Assembly (NCBI GenBank): GCA_026982145.1
Contig: JALSHQ010000051.1
Location: forward strand, 1 to 5,663
Length of the DNA: 5,663 nucleotides
DNA from: Gammaproteobacteria bacterium
GTDB lineage: Bacteria; Pseudomonadota; Gammaproteobacteria; SZUA-140
Reading direction: 5' to 3'
The translations under genes and the position numbers were made by a program. Under the pieces are notes generated by a model, which ran no database searches, was not told where the DNA came from, and saw only the letters and a program-made list of their open reading frames with translations. Below are positions 1 to 5,663 of the stretch, piece by piece (within the stretch, counting starts at the first letter, position 1; every line of letters begins with the position of its first letter).

Positions 1-393
1 GATGGTGCGGGGGCGCACCTGATGAAACAGGGCGAGGTGAAGTGGTTGATCGTTGGCTCGGATCGGATCGCCGCCAACGGTGATGTTGCCAATAAAATTG
101 GCACCTACCATGCGGCAATCAGTGCCCGTTATCACGGCGTGAAGTTGATGGTGGTGGCACCGACCTCAACGATCGATATGGCGCTGGCCACAGGCGAACA
201 GATTCCCATTGAAGCGCGGGGTGATGAAGAGCTGCTCAACTTTAATGGTCAGCAGGTCGCCGCGACAGGCGCGCAAGCGTGGAACCCAGTGTTTGATGTC
301 ACCCCTGCGGCACTGGTCGATGCGATTGTGACCGAGCGCGGCGTGGTGCTGCAGCCAAATGCGGAGAAGATGACGGCATTGATGGCCCGTTGA
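1..393 (+). CDS. mtnA: S-methyl-5-thioribose-1-phosphate isomerase, C-terminal part (5' end outside window)
   Basis: This gene encodes the cytosolic isomerase that converts 5-methylthioribose-1-phosphate to 5-methylthioribulose-1-phosphate in the methionine salvage pathway. The reading frame is open from base 1 and ends at TGA 391-393, giving 130 visible residues. Full members are about 345-360 residues, so roughly the N-terminal 60% lies upstream of the window. The diagnostic stretch GSDRIAANGDVANKIGTY begins at visible residue 19. Its Asp (codon 61-63) corresponds to the catalytic Asp of the family (Asp240 in the Bacillus subtilis enzyme). It is followed by a STID motif, IPIE, and the C-terminal NPVFDVTP and ITERGV-type (here IVTERGVV) blocks typical of MtnA. 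The related eIF2B-alpha-like fold is shared with ribose-1,5-bisphosphate isomerases, but the DRIAANGD-type block favours MtnA. The internal ATG at 22 is not the start. The next gene begins 57 bases downstream. Nothing looks damaged in the visible part. Confidence 0.95.
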   Translation, partial: DGAGAHLMKQGEVKWLIVGSDRIAANGDVANKIGTYHAAISARYHGVKLMVVAPTSTIDMALATGEQIPIEARGDEELLNFNGQQVAATGAQAWNPVFDVTPAALVDAIVTERGVVLQPNAEKMTALMAR

Positions 394-450
394 GCGCTCG
401 CGTAGCGATATTTGGGTGTTGATATAGAGAAACCAGAGAGAAATTGATGC

Positions 451-1155
451 ATGGATAAGAGTCTATTAACTAACCTGATCGCAGTCAGTGTGTTTGGCCT
501 TGGGTGGGAATTACACAATGATTTAATGATGATGGTCGGGCTGTTTGCCCTTTCGGGTGCGCTCACCAACTGGCTGGCGATTCACATGCTGTTTGAAAAG
601 GTGCCGGGGTTGATGGGGTCAGGAGTGATTCCTGCCCGTTTTGAGGCGTTCAAGTCGGCCATTAAAAACTTGATGATGGAACAATTTTTTTCGCAGGGTA
701 ATATTGACCGTTTTGTCTCGGGTGGTACCGCAAAATCTTCGTTGAATATTGGTGCCGTGATGGAAAAAATTGACCTATCACCCGCGTTTGAGCGGCTGGT
801 GGAGGTGATCATGAACTCATCATTTGGCGGTATGTTGGGGATGTTAGGCGGGGCGGATGCGTTAACGCCGTTAAAGGAACCCTTTATTGCGGGGATGAAA
901 AAGTCGATGGTTGAGATTTCGGAAAAAGAGTCGTTTAAGCAGCTACTTCAGGCAGAGATTGACCAGCCAGCGGTGATGGCTGATATTCGTGCGAAGATTG
1001 CCGAGATTGTGGATGCACGCCTCGATGAACTCACGCCGCAGTTGGTGAAGGAGATGGTGCAACAGATGATTAAGGAACACCTTGGTTGGCTGGTGATTTG
1101 GGGCGGAGTTTTTGGCGGCTTGATCGGCCTGTTGTCTGCGCTGATCGTGTTATAA
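451..1155 (+). CDS. DUF445 family membrane-associated protein, function unknown
   Basis: This is a 234-residue protein that I assign to the DUF445 family (PF04286, relatives include B. subtilis YheB and E. coli YjiN). No biochemical function is established for it. The N-terminus is hydrophobic: residues about 5-19 and 25-47 could form one or two membrane segments. It leads into the family signature TNWLAIHMLFEKVPG at residues 39-53, then GSGVIPARFE at 56-65. The middle (about 65-208) is charged and looks helical. The last 23 or so residues (212-234) form a second strongly hydrophobic segment containing GGVFGGLIGLL, a glycine-spaced helix-packing pattern. The protein therefore seems anchored at both ends, with the central region on one side of the inner membrane; the topology is inferred. 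The ATG at 451 is preceded by a purine-rich GAGAG at 436-440. The ATG at 446 is out of frame and stops after three codons. ung follows after 27 bases, so co-transcription is likely. The family call is confident and the role is not known. Confidence 0.88.
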   Translation: MDKSLLTNLIAVSVFGLGWELHNDLMMMVGLFALSGALTNWLAIHMLFEKVPGLMGSGVIPARFEAFKSAIKNLMMEQFFSQGNIDRFVSGGTAKSSLNIGAVMEKIDLSPAFERLVEVIMNSSFGGMLGMLGGADALTPLKEPFIAGMKKSMVEISEKESFKQLLQAEIDQPAVMADIRAKIAEIVDARLDELTPQLVKEMVQQMIKEHLGWLVIWGGVFGGLIGLLSALIVL

Positions 1156-1182
1156 AGTGCCATCAACGCTGATTTGGACATC

Positions 1183-1893
1183 ATGAACGATAACATCATC
1201 GGTCAACTAGACCCTAGGTGGCGGAAACATTTTGAATCTGAGTTTGCTCAAGATTATATGGTTAAGTTGCGCGCATTCTTGGCATCAGAAACGCACCATG
1301 GGATAGCGATTTTTCCGCCCCACGAGCAGTGGTTTAATGCTTTCTTATACACGCCCTTTGATGAGATTAAAGTGGTGATTATCGGGCAAGACCCTTACCA
1401 CAGAGAAGGGCAAGCACACGGCTTAAGTTTTAGTGTGCCAGAGGGTGTTAAAATTCCCCCTTCACTGCGCAATATCTACAAAGAACTGAATCGTGATTTG
1501 GGGGTTAAAATTCCCACCTCGGGCAATTTAGAGCGCTGGGCAAAACAGGGGGTGTTGCTGTTAAACGCCTCTTTAACGGTGCGCGCTGGGGAGGCGAATA
1601 GCCATAGCAAGCAGGGCTGGCTAAGGTTTACCCATCGCTGCATCGAGCAGATTAATGAGCATAAAAAAGGGGTGGTGTTTTTGGCTTGGGGGCGATTTGC
1701 CCATAGTGCCTGTTCAGTGGTTGATACTGCCCAGCACTGTGTGATTAAAACCTCGCACCCCAGCCCGCTAGGGGTGACTAAAACGAGCCGGGATTTCAGC
1801 GCCTTCCGTGGCTCCGGTTGTTTCTCACTGGCTAACGGTTATTTAAAGCAAGCAGGAAAGGCGGCGGTTGATTGGTCGTTGAGTGAAAGCTGA
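1183..1893 (+). CDS. ung: Uracil-DNA glycosylase, family 1
   Basis: This enzyme excises uracil from DNA, starting base-excision repair after cytosine deamination or dUMP misincorporation. From ATG 1183 it has 236 residues (E. coli Ung has 229). Visible landmarks are GQDPYH at 68-73 with the water-activating Asp70 and Tyr72, Phe83 that stacks on uracil, Asn128 in LLLNAS that reads the uracil edge, ANSH at 138-141, and HPSPL at 192-196 with catalytic His192 and the DNA-intercalating Leu196. These match E. coli D64, Y66, F77, N123, H187 and L191. About nine extra residues (197-205) directly follow HPSPL compared with E. coli, before AFRGSGCF. Position 74-75 is RE where GP is common; this position varies in the family. 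An in-frame TTG at 1174 would add three residues, but it has no ribosome-binding site and is itself part of the weak TTGGA ahead of ATG 1183, so I prefer the ATG. It probably shares a transcript with the DUF445 gene. All catalytic residues are present, so it should be active. Confidence 0.95.
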   Translation: MNDNIIGQLDPRWRKHFESEFAQDYMVKLRAFLASETHHGIAIFPPHEQWFNAFLYTPFDEIKVVIIGQDPYHREGQAHGLSFSVPEGVKIPPSLRNIYKELNRDLGVKIPTSGNLERWAKQGVLLLNASLTVRAGEANSHSKQGWLRFTHRCIEQINEHKKGVVFLAWGRFAHSACSVVDTAQHCVIKTSHPSPLGVTKTSRDFSAFRGSGCFSLANGYLKQAGKAAVDWSLSES

Positions 1894-1983
1894 GAGTGGG
1901 TTCCTGAAGAATGAGGCGCGTCTTTAGTGCTCGGTTACTGCAGGCTCTGCGCGGATGCCTATAGGGTGAGGTGGCTTAAAGAT

Positions 1984-2006
1984 AAAAAAGCGCGGAGATC
2001 GGCGCT
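1984..2006 (-). terminator. Possible rho-independent terminator on the minus strand
   Basis: Read on the minus strand, AGCGC (2006-2002), an eight-base loop and GCGCT (1993-1989) are followed immediately by five T residues (1988-1984). The stem is perfect but only 5 bp long. On the plus strand the A run precedes the hairpin, so it would not terminate plus-strand transcription. No minus-strand gene was recognised upstream of it, which makes chance a real possibility. GCGC at 2010-2013 region could form a competing hairpin with 2002-2005. Confidence 0.25.
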
Positions 2007-2041
2007 GCTGCGCTACAAAGCTGTGGTGGGGTCGGTGTTTA

Positions 2042-2050
2042 TGGTACTAT
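2042..2050 (+). promoter_or_regulatory. Candidate extended -10 promoter element for gyrA
   Basis: TGGTACTAT fits the extended -10 pattern TGnTANNAT: TG is present and the hexamer TACTAT matches TATAAT at four of six positions, including the key second A and final T. No recognisable -35 hexamer sits 16-18 bases upstream, which extended -10 promoters can tolerate. Transcription would begin near 2057 and give an untranslated leader of about 155 bases. This is pattern matching only; the true start could lie elsewhere in the 320-base gap. Confidence 0.25.
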
Positions 2051-2213
2051 TTGGAGCTTGATACGAGGATTCAGGTGATAGAGGCGGCGAGCTGAAGGTA
2101 TACCTATTAAAATATCAGCGCCGGATCACCGATGCTTGCTAAGAACCCGAAATAGAGATGTTGGAAGACTCAGACGTTTAATGTGCCATTCAGACAGGAC
2201 AGATTGATTCCCG

Positions 2214-4832
2214 ATGAGCGAAATCGCTAAAGAGATATTCTCCACCAATATAGAGGAGGAGATGAAGCGCTCCTATATGGAATACGCGATGAGCGTTATC
2301 GTAGGACGCGCTTTACCCGATGTGAGAGATGGCCTGAAGCCGGTGCATCGTCGCGTTTTGTATGCGATGCACGGCCTCAATAACGATTGGAATAAGCCTT
2401 ATAAAAAGTCGGCGCGCGTGGTCGGTGACGTGATTGGTAAATATCACCCGCATGGCGATAGCGCCGTTTACGACACCATCGTGCGCATGGCGCAGCCATT
2501 TTCACTGCGCTACATGTTGATTGATGGGCAGGGCAACTTCGGCTCAGTGGATGGTGACTCACCGGCAGCAATGCGTTATACCGAAGTGCGCATGGCCAAG
2601 ATTGCACACGAGATGCTGGCCGATCTCGACAAAGAGACGGTCGACTTCCTCCCCAACTACGATGAATCTGAAAAAGAGCCGGTGGTTTTTCCTGCTCGAA
2701 TTCCATCTCTGCTGGTCAATGGTTCTGCTGGAATCGCGGTCGGGCTGGCCACCAACATTCCGCCACATAATCTTACTGAGGTGATCAATGCCTGCCTTGC
2801 GGTGATCGATGACCCTGAAGTAGGCATGGCGCGCCTGCTAGAACTTATCCCCGGCCCGGATTTTCCCACCGCGGCGAGCATTAACGGCGTGCGCGGTATT
2901 CAAGAAGCTTACTACACCGGTCGGGGGCGGATCCATATCCGCGCACGCACCCACGTTGAACCTTACGGAAAGCACAAAGATCGCGAACGCATCGTCGTCA
3001 CTGAGTTGCCGTATCAGGTAAATAAAGCGAACCTGCTGGAGAAAATTGCTCAACTGGTTCGAGAGAAAAAGCTTGAAGGCATCAGCGAGCTGCGTGATGA
3101 ATCTGATAAAGATGGCATGCGGATGGTGATCGAGCTGAAGCGCGGCGAAGTGACCGAAGTTGTATTGAACAACCTTTATAAACATACCCAGATGCAAAAT
3201 GTTTTTGGGATCAACATGGTCGCGTTAATTGATGGGCAGCCAAAACTGCTTAATCTAAAGCAGATTCTGGAGGCGTTTGTTCGTCACCGCCGTGAAGTGG
3301 TGACACGCCGTACCGTATTTGAACTGCGCAAGGCGCGTGATCGAGCCCACATTCTTGAGGGGCTTGCGGTCGCGCTCTCGAATATCGATGAAATCATCGC
3401 ATTGATCAAGGCGGCACAAAACCCTGCTGAAGCGAAGTTGGCACTGGTATCAAAGGCATGGCGCCCAGGTGCCGTACGCGAGATGCTTGATCGTGCCGAT
3501 GCAACGGCACGTCCAGAAACGCTGTTGGCGGAATTCGGCTTGGGTGAGGCAGGTTACCGCCTGTCGCCGACTCAGGCGCAGGCCATTCTGGATCTGCGCT
3601 TGCATCGCCTCACCGGGCTTGAGCAGAATAAGATTCTAAAAGAATATGGCGAGATACTCGATGTTATTTCGAGTTTGCTTGAAATACTGACCAATCCAGA
3701 TCGCCTCATGGAAGTGATCCGCGAAGAGTTAACCGAGATTCGTGACCAGTACGGTGACGAGCGCCGCACCGAAATTCTCACCTCAACACATGATCTCTCG
3801 CTGGAAGATCTGATCAGCGAAGAGGATGTCGTGGTGACACTCTCGCACGAAGGCTATGTGAAGGCGCAGTCGCTCGACACCTATCAGGCACAAAAGCGCG
3901 GTGGCCGTGGTAAATCGGCGACCAATATGAAGGATGAAGATTTCATCGACAAGTTGGTGATCGCCAACACCCACGACACCATCCTCTGCTTCTCCAGCCG
4001 AGGCAAGGTGTACTGGAAGAAGGTATACGAGCTGCCACAGGCGAGCCGCACCGCGCGTGGCAAGCCGATTATTAACTTGTTGCCGCTAGAAGAGGGAGAG
4101 CGTATTAATGCCGTTTTGCCTGTGCGCGAATATGACGCTGATAAATATGTATTGATGGCCACCAGTAGTGGCATCGTGAAGAAGACACCATTGCAGGATT
4201 TTTCTCGTCCGCGCTCAAATGGCATCATCGCGCTGGAGCTGCGTGATGATGACTGCCTGATCGGGGTTGATATCACGGATGGTGGCAAAGATGTGATGTT
4301 AATTACCAGCGCTGGCAAGGCGATCCGCTTCAATGAAGATGCTGTGCGCCCCATGGGACGTACCGCACGTGGTGTGCGAGGGATTAAGCTCGCGCTTGGG
4401 CAGCGCGCGATTTCGTTGATCATCGTTGAAGAGGGGCACGTCTTAACCGTGACCGAAAAAGGCTACGGCAAGCGCACCGCCATGAGTGACTACCCGGTTC
4501 ATGGGCGGGGTGGCCAAGGGGTGATCTCGATACAAACTTCATCACGTAACGGCAATGTTGTGGGCGCAGATCTGGTGCATGATGACGATGAGCTGATGCT
4601 GATTACGAACGGCGGCACACTGGTGCGTACACGGGTCAATGAAGTCTCGATTCAAGGGCGTAACACACAAGGTGTACGCTTGATTCGTCTGAGTGATGAT
4701 GAAAAACTGGTCGGGCTAGATCGTATCGCCAACCTCTCAAGTGACGACGTTGAAGATGACGCAACAGAAAGTGGTGCAGAGGATAGTGGTGCTGATGATG
4801 AGAGCGCAGCTAAACCTACGGCCGAAGAGTAG
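2214..4832 (+). CDS. gyrA: DNA gyrase subunit A
   Basis: GyrA is the DNA breakage-reunion subunit of the A2B2 type IIA topoisomerase that introduces negative supercoils using ATP hydrolysed by GyrB. The 872 residues compare with 875 in E. coli. From the start, the order is: N-terminal arm; winged-helix region with RALPDVRDGLKPVHRR and the active-site Arg121-Tyr122 in AAMRYTE; tower with Ile174 in GIAVG, equivalent to the intercalating E. coli Ile174; a coiled coil at about 360-495; and the DNA-wrapping beta-pinwheel from about 530 to 840. The GyrA box at 560-566 reads QKRGGRG (E. coli QRRGGKG), so this is gyrase rather than ParC. The quinolone-determining positions are wild type: Ser83 and Asp87 in HGDSAVYD. 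An acidic tail occupies 842-872 and contains a five-residue repeat, SGAED then SGADD. The start is fixed by homology to the usual MSE...NIEEE opening, since the upstream AGGA is 14 bases away. The gene is intact, and serC follows after 58 bases. Confidence 0.99.
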   Translation: MSEIAKEIFSTNIEEEMKRSYMEYAMSVIVGRALPDVRDGLKPVHRRVLYAMHGLNNDWNKPYKKSARVVGDVIGKYHPHGDSAVYDTIVRMAQPFSLRYMLIDGQGNFGSVDGDSPAAMRYTEVRMAKIAHEMLADLDKETVDFLPNYDESEKEPVVFPARIPSLLVNGSAGIAVGLATNIPPHNLTEVINACLAVIDDPEVGMARLLELIPGPDFPTAASINGVRGIQEAYYTGRGRIHIRARTHVEPYGKHKDRERIVVTELPYQVNKANLLEKIAQLVREKKLEGISELRDESDKDGMRMVIELKRGEVTEVVLNNLYKHTQMQNVFGINMVALIDGQPKLLNLKQILEAFVRHRREVVTRRTVFELRKARDRAHILEGLAVALSNIDEIIALIKAAQNPAEAKLALVSKAWRPGAVREMLDRADATARPETLLAEFGLGEAGYRLSPTQAQAILDLRLHRLTGLEQNKILKEYGEILDVISSLLEILTNPDRLMEVIREELTEIRDQYGDERRTEILTSTHDLSLEDLISEEDVVVTLSHEGYVKAQSLDTYQAQKRGGRGKSATNMKDEDFIDKLVIANTHDTILCFSSRGKVYWKKVYELPQASRTARGKPIINLLPLEEGERINAVLPVREYDADKYVLMATSSGIVKKTPLQDFSRPRSNGIIALELRDDDCLIGVDITDGGKDVMLITSAGKAIRFNEDAVRPMGRTARGVRGIKLALGQRAISLIIVEEGHVLTVTEKGYGKRTAMSDYPVHGRGGQGVISIQTSSRNGNVVGADLVHDDDELMLITNGGTLVRTRVNEVSIQGRNTQGVRLIRLSDDEKLVGLDRIANLSSDDVEDDATESGAEDSGADDESAAKPTAEE
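4770..4799 (+). repeat. 15-base imperfect tandem repeat in the gyrA acidic-tail coding region
   Basis: AGTGGTGCAGA at 4770-4780 and AGTGGTGCTGA at 4785-4795 match at 10 of 11 bases with a 15-base period. In frame they encode SGAED (853-857) and SGADD (858-862) of the GyrA C-terminal tail. A small in-frame duplication in a disordered, poorly conserved tail is the simplest explanation. Confidence 0.6.
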
Positions 4833-4878
4833 GCAGATACTTACTCAGCCAAATACGTTATTTTTTAGATTCAAAGAT

Positions 4879-4885
4879 TAGGAGG
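4879..4885 (+). promoter_or_regulatory. Shine-Dalgarno sequence that fixes the GTG start of serC
   Basis: TAGGAGG is fully complementary to the 3' end of 16S rRNA and lies five bases before GTG 4891. It is the strongest ribosome-binding site in the window. It supports the GTG over the next in-frame ATG at 4966, which would cut off the conserved SerC N-terminus with its NFSAGPA block. Confidence 0.85.
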
Positions 4886-4890
4886 CGAAG

Positions 4891-5663
4891 GTGCCACCCA
4901 TTTATAATTTTAGTGCAGGCCCGGCCTGCTTGCCTGAAGCGGTACTGAGGCAGGCGCAGGAAGAGATGCTCGATTGGCAAGGCGCTGGAATCTCTGTGAT
5001 GGAGATGAGCCATCGCGGCAAAGCCTTTATGTCGATTGCGGCGCAGGCAGAGGCCGACTTACGTGAGCTGATGGCGATTCCGGAGCATTACAAAGTGCTC
5101 TTTCTGCAAGGGGGCGCCAGCGCTCAATTTGCAAATGTGCCGATCAATCTGCTGCGCGGTAAAAAAGGCGCGGATTACATCTACACCGGTCAGTGGTCGA
5201 AAAAGGCGATTGCTGAAGCGAAGCGCCTTTGTGAAGTGAACGTAGCCGCGAGCGCAGAAGCGAACGCTTTTAGTCAGCTCCCTGCGCAGTCCGAATGGCA
5301 GCTCAATAGCGATGCCGCTTATGTGCATTACACCCCCAATGAGACCATCGGCGGGCTGGAATTCCACTGGACACCAGAAACGGGTGATGTGCCTCTGGTG
5401 GCTGACATGTCATCAACGATTCTGTCGCGCCCGATTGATGTTTCGAAATACGGCGTGATCTATGCTGGTGCGCAGAAGAACATCGGCCCGGCTGGATTAA
5501 CGGTGGTGATCGTGCGTGATGATCTGATCGGTGAAACGGTCGCCGGCATGCCCGCAATGTGTGATTACAAAATCATGGCGGATAACGATTCAATGTATAA
5601 TACGCCACCGACTTATGGTTGGTATTTGGCTGGGCTGGTCTTTTCATGGCTGAAAAAGTATGG
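4891..5663 (+). CDS. serC: Phosphoserine aminotransferase, N-terminal part (3' end outside window)
   Basis: SerC is a PLP-dependent class-V aminotransferase. It makes 3-phosphoserine from 3-phosphohydroxypyruvate and glutamate in serine synthesis, and in gammaproteobacteria it also acts on the equivalent step of pyridoxal-phosphate (PdxA-type) synthesis. The frame is open to the last base, giving 257 of about 360 residues, so roughly 100 C-terminal residues are missing. Visible landmarks are the NFSAGPA opening at 6-12, SVMEMSHRGK at 35-44, the cofactor-phosphate loop GGAS at 74-77, HYTPNETI near 150-157, SSTILSRPIDVSKYGVIYAG, and AGAQKNIGPAG with the PLP Schiff-base lysine at Lys196 (codon 5476-5478). 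It ends in NTPPTYGWYLAGLVF, which contains the conserved TPPT motif. The start is GTG, set by an excellent ribosome-binding site. The 58-base gap from gyrA has a T run but no solid hairpin, so read-through from gyrA is plausible. No defects are seen in the visible part. Confidence 0.97.
   Translation, partial: MPPIYNFSAGPACLPEAVLRQAQEEMLDWQGAGISVMEMSHRGKAFMSIAAQAEADLRELMAIPEHYKVLFLQGGASAQFANVPINLLRGKKGADYIYTGQWSKKAIAEAKRLCEVNVAASAEANAFSQLPAQSEWQLNSDAAYVHYTPNETIGGLEFHWTPETGDVPLVADMSSTILSRPIDVSKYGVIYAGAQKNIGPAGLTVVIVRDDLIGETVAGMPAMCDYKIMADNDSMYNTPPTYGWYLAGLVFSWLKKY

Larger units (their letters stand above)
1894..2213. other. 320-base intergenic region / presumed gyrA promoter and leader
   Basis: No convincing gene lies between ung and gyrA. 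All open frames here are very short: 17 codons from ATG 1911, and fewer than ten codons from ATGs at 2041, 2158 and 2181, none with a good ribosome-binding site. The region must carry the gyrA control signals, because no other promoter-sized gap lies close upstream of gyrA. Visible elements are a minus-strand terminator-like hairpin (1984-2006), an extended -10 candidate (2042-2050), a 10-bp palindrome AGGTATACCT (2096-2105) and an A/T-rich patch TATTAAAAT (2105-2113). I see no plus-strand hairpin followed by a T run, so termination after ung is not evident. gyrA itself has only an AGGA (2196-2199) about 14 bases before its ATG, which is a distant ribosome-binding site. Confidence 0.7.

Noticed and set aside
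392..408. Short inverted repeats (GAGCGCTC and TCGC-GTA-GCGA) just after mtnA as a terminator
   Set aside because: The stems are only four base pairs and no T run follows, so termination here is not supported.
420..428. Extended -10-like TGATATAGA upstream of the DUF445 gene
   Set aside because: It lacks the final T of the -10 hexamer and has no -35 hexamer at a suitable distance, so it is too weak to list as a promoter.
1911..1964. A 17-codon open frame just after ung (M-R-R-V-F-S-A-R-L-L...)
   Set aside because: It is very short, has no clear ribosome-binding site and shows no recognisable motif; frames this short are expected by chance.
2041..2208. Mini-ORFs at 2041, 2158 and 2181 as possible gyrA leader peptides
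   Set aside because: Each has fewer than ten codons, with no run of a single amino acid and no attenuator-like hairpin pair, so there is no support for a leader peptide.
3884..4423. A 179-codon open frame on the minus strand inside gyrA
   Set aside because: It lies fully antisense to the conserved GyrA C-terminal domain, has no recognisable protein features, and is best explained as a shadow of the gyrA codon pattern. The other antisense frames in gyrA, serC and the DUF445 gene were set aside for the same reason.
4849..4867. Possible terminator between gyrA and serC (AAATA-CGT-TATTT followed by T residues)
   Set aside because: The stem is five A-T pairs only with a three-base loop, too unstable for a rho-independent terminator.
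1..5663. Search for a mobile element, CRISPR array, toxin-antitoxin, defence or secondary-metabolite system
   Set aside because: All the sizeable plus-strand reading frames are explained by conserved housekeeping families, apart from the DUF445 gene. I saw no direct-repeat arrays, transposase or integrase motifs, or terminal inverted repeats.

Overview
This window is a core-genome chromosomal segment from a bacterium that looks gammaproteobacterial. Five genes lie head to tail on the + strand: the 3' end of mtnA, a DUF445 membrane-protein gene, ung, gyrA, and the 5' part of serC. GyrA keeps E. coli residue numbering through its N-terminal domain, and Ung and SerC resemble gammaproteobacterial forms. 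The gyrA-serC adjacency, with mtnA nearby, is the arrangement I know from Pseudomonas and other non-enteric gammaproteobacteria. In E. coli, gyrA and serC are far apart. By eye the GC content is close to one half. Genus or species cannot be named from this sequence alone.

Layout: positions 1-393 hold the C-terminal ~130 codons of methylthioribose-1-phosphate isomerase (methionine salvage). Positions 451-1155 encode a DUF445 protein of unknown function with predicted membrane segments at both ends. Positions 1183-1893 encode uracil-DNA glycosylase family 1, starting only 27 bases after the DUF445 stop, so the two are probably co-transcribed. Positions 1894-2213 form a 320-base non-coding stretch that should carry the gyrA promoter and leader. 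It has one weak extended -10 candidate, a 10-bp palindrome, and a terminator-like hairpin that reads properly only on the minus strand. Positions 2214-4832 are complete gyrA with a wild-type quinolone-resistance-determining region. After 58 bases, serC starts at a GTG behind a perfect Shine-Dalgarno sequence (4891) and runs off the window end.

The genes do not form one pathway. They combine methionine salvage, base-excision repair, DNA supercoiling and serine/PLP biosynthesis, a chance-looking but conserved-type housekeeping neighbourhood. I found no mobile element, CRISPR array, tRNA/rRNA, toxin-antitoxin or defence locus, and no convincing new biological system. The points most worth a second look are a roughly nine-residue insertion beside the DNA-intercalating loop of Ung, the uncharacterised DUF445 gene placed between mtnA and gyrA with ung, and the structure of the long gyrA leader.
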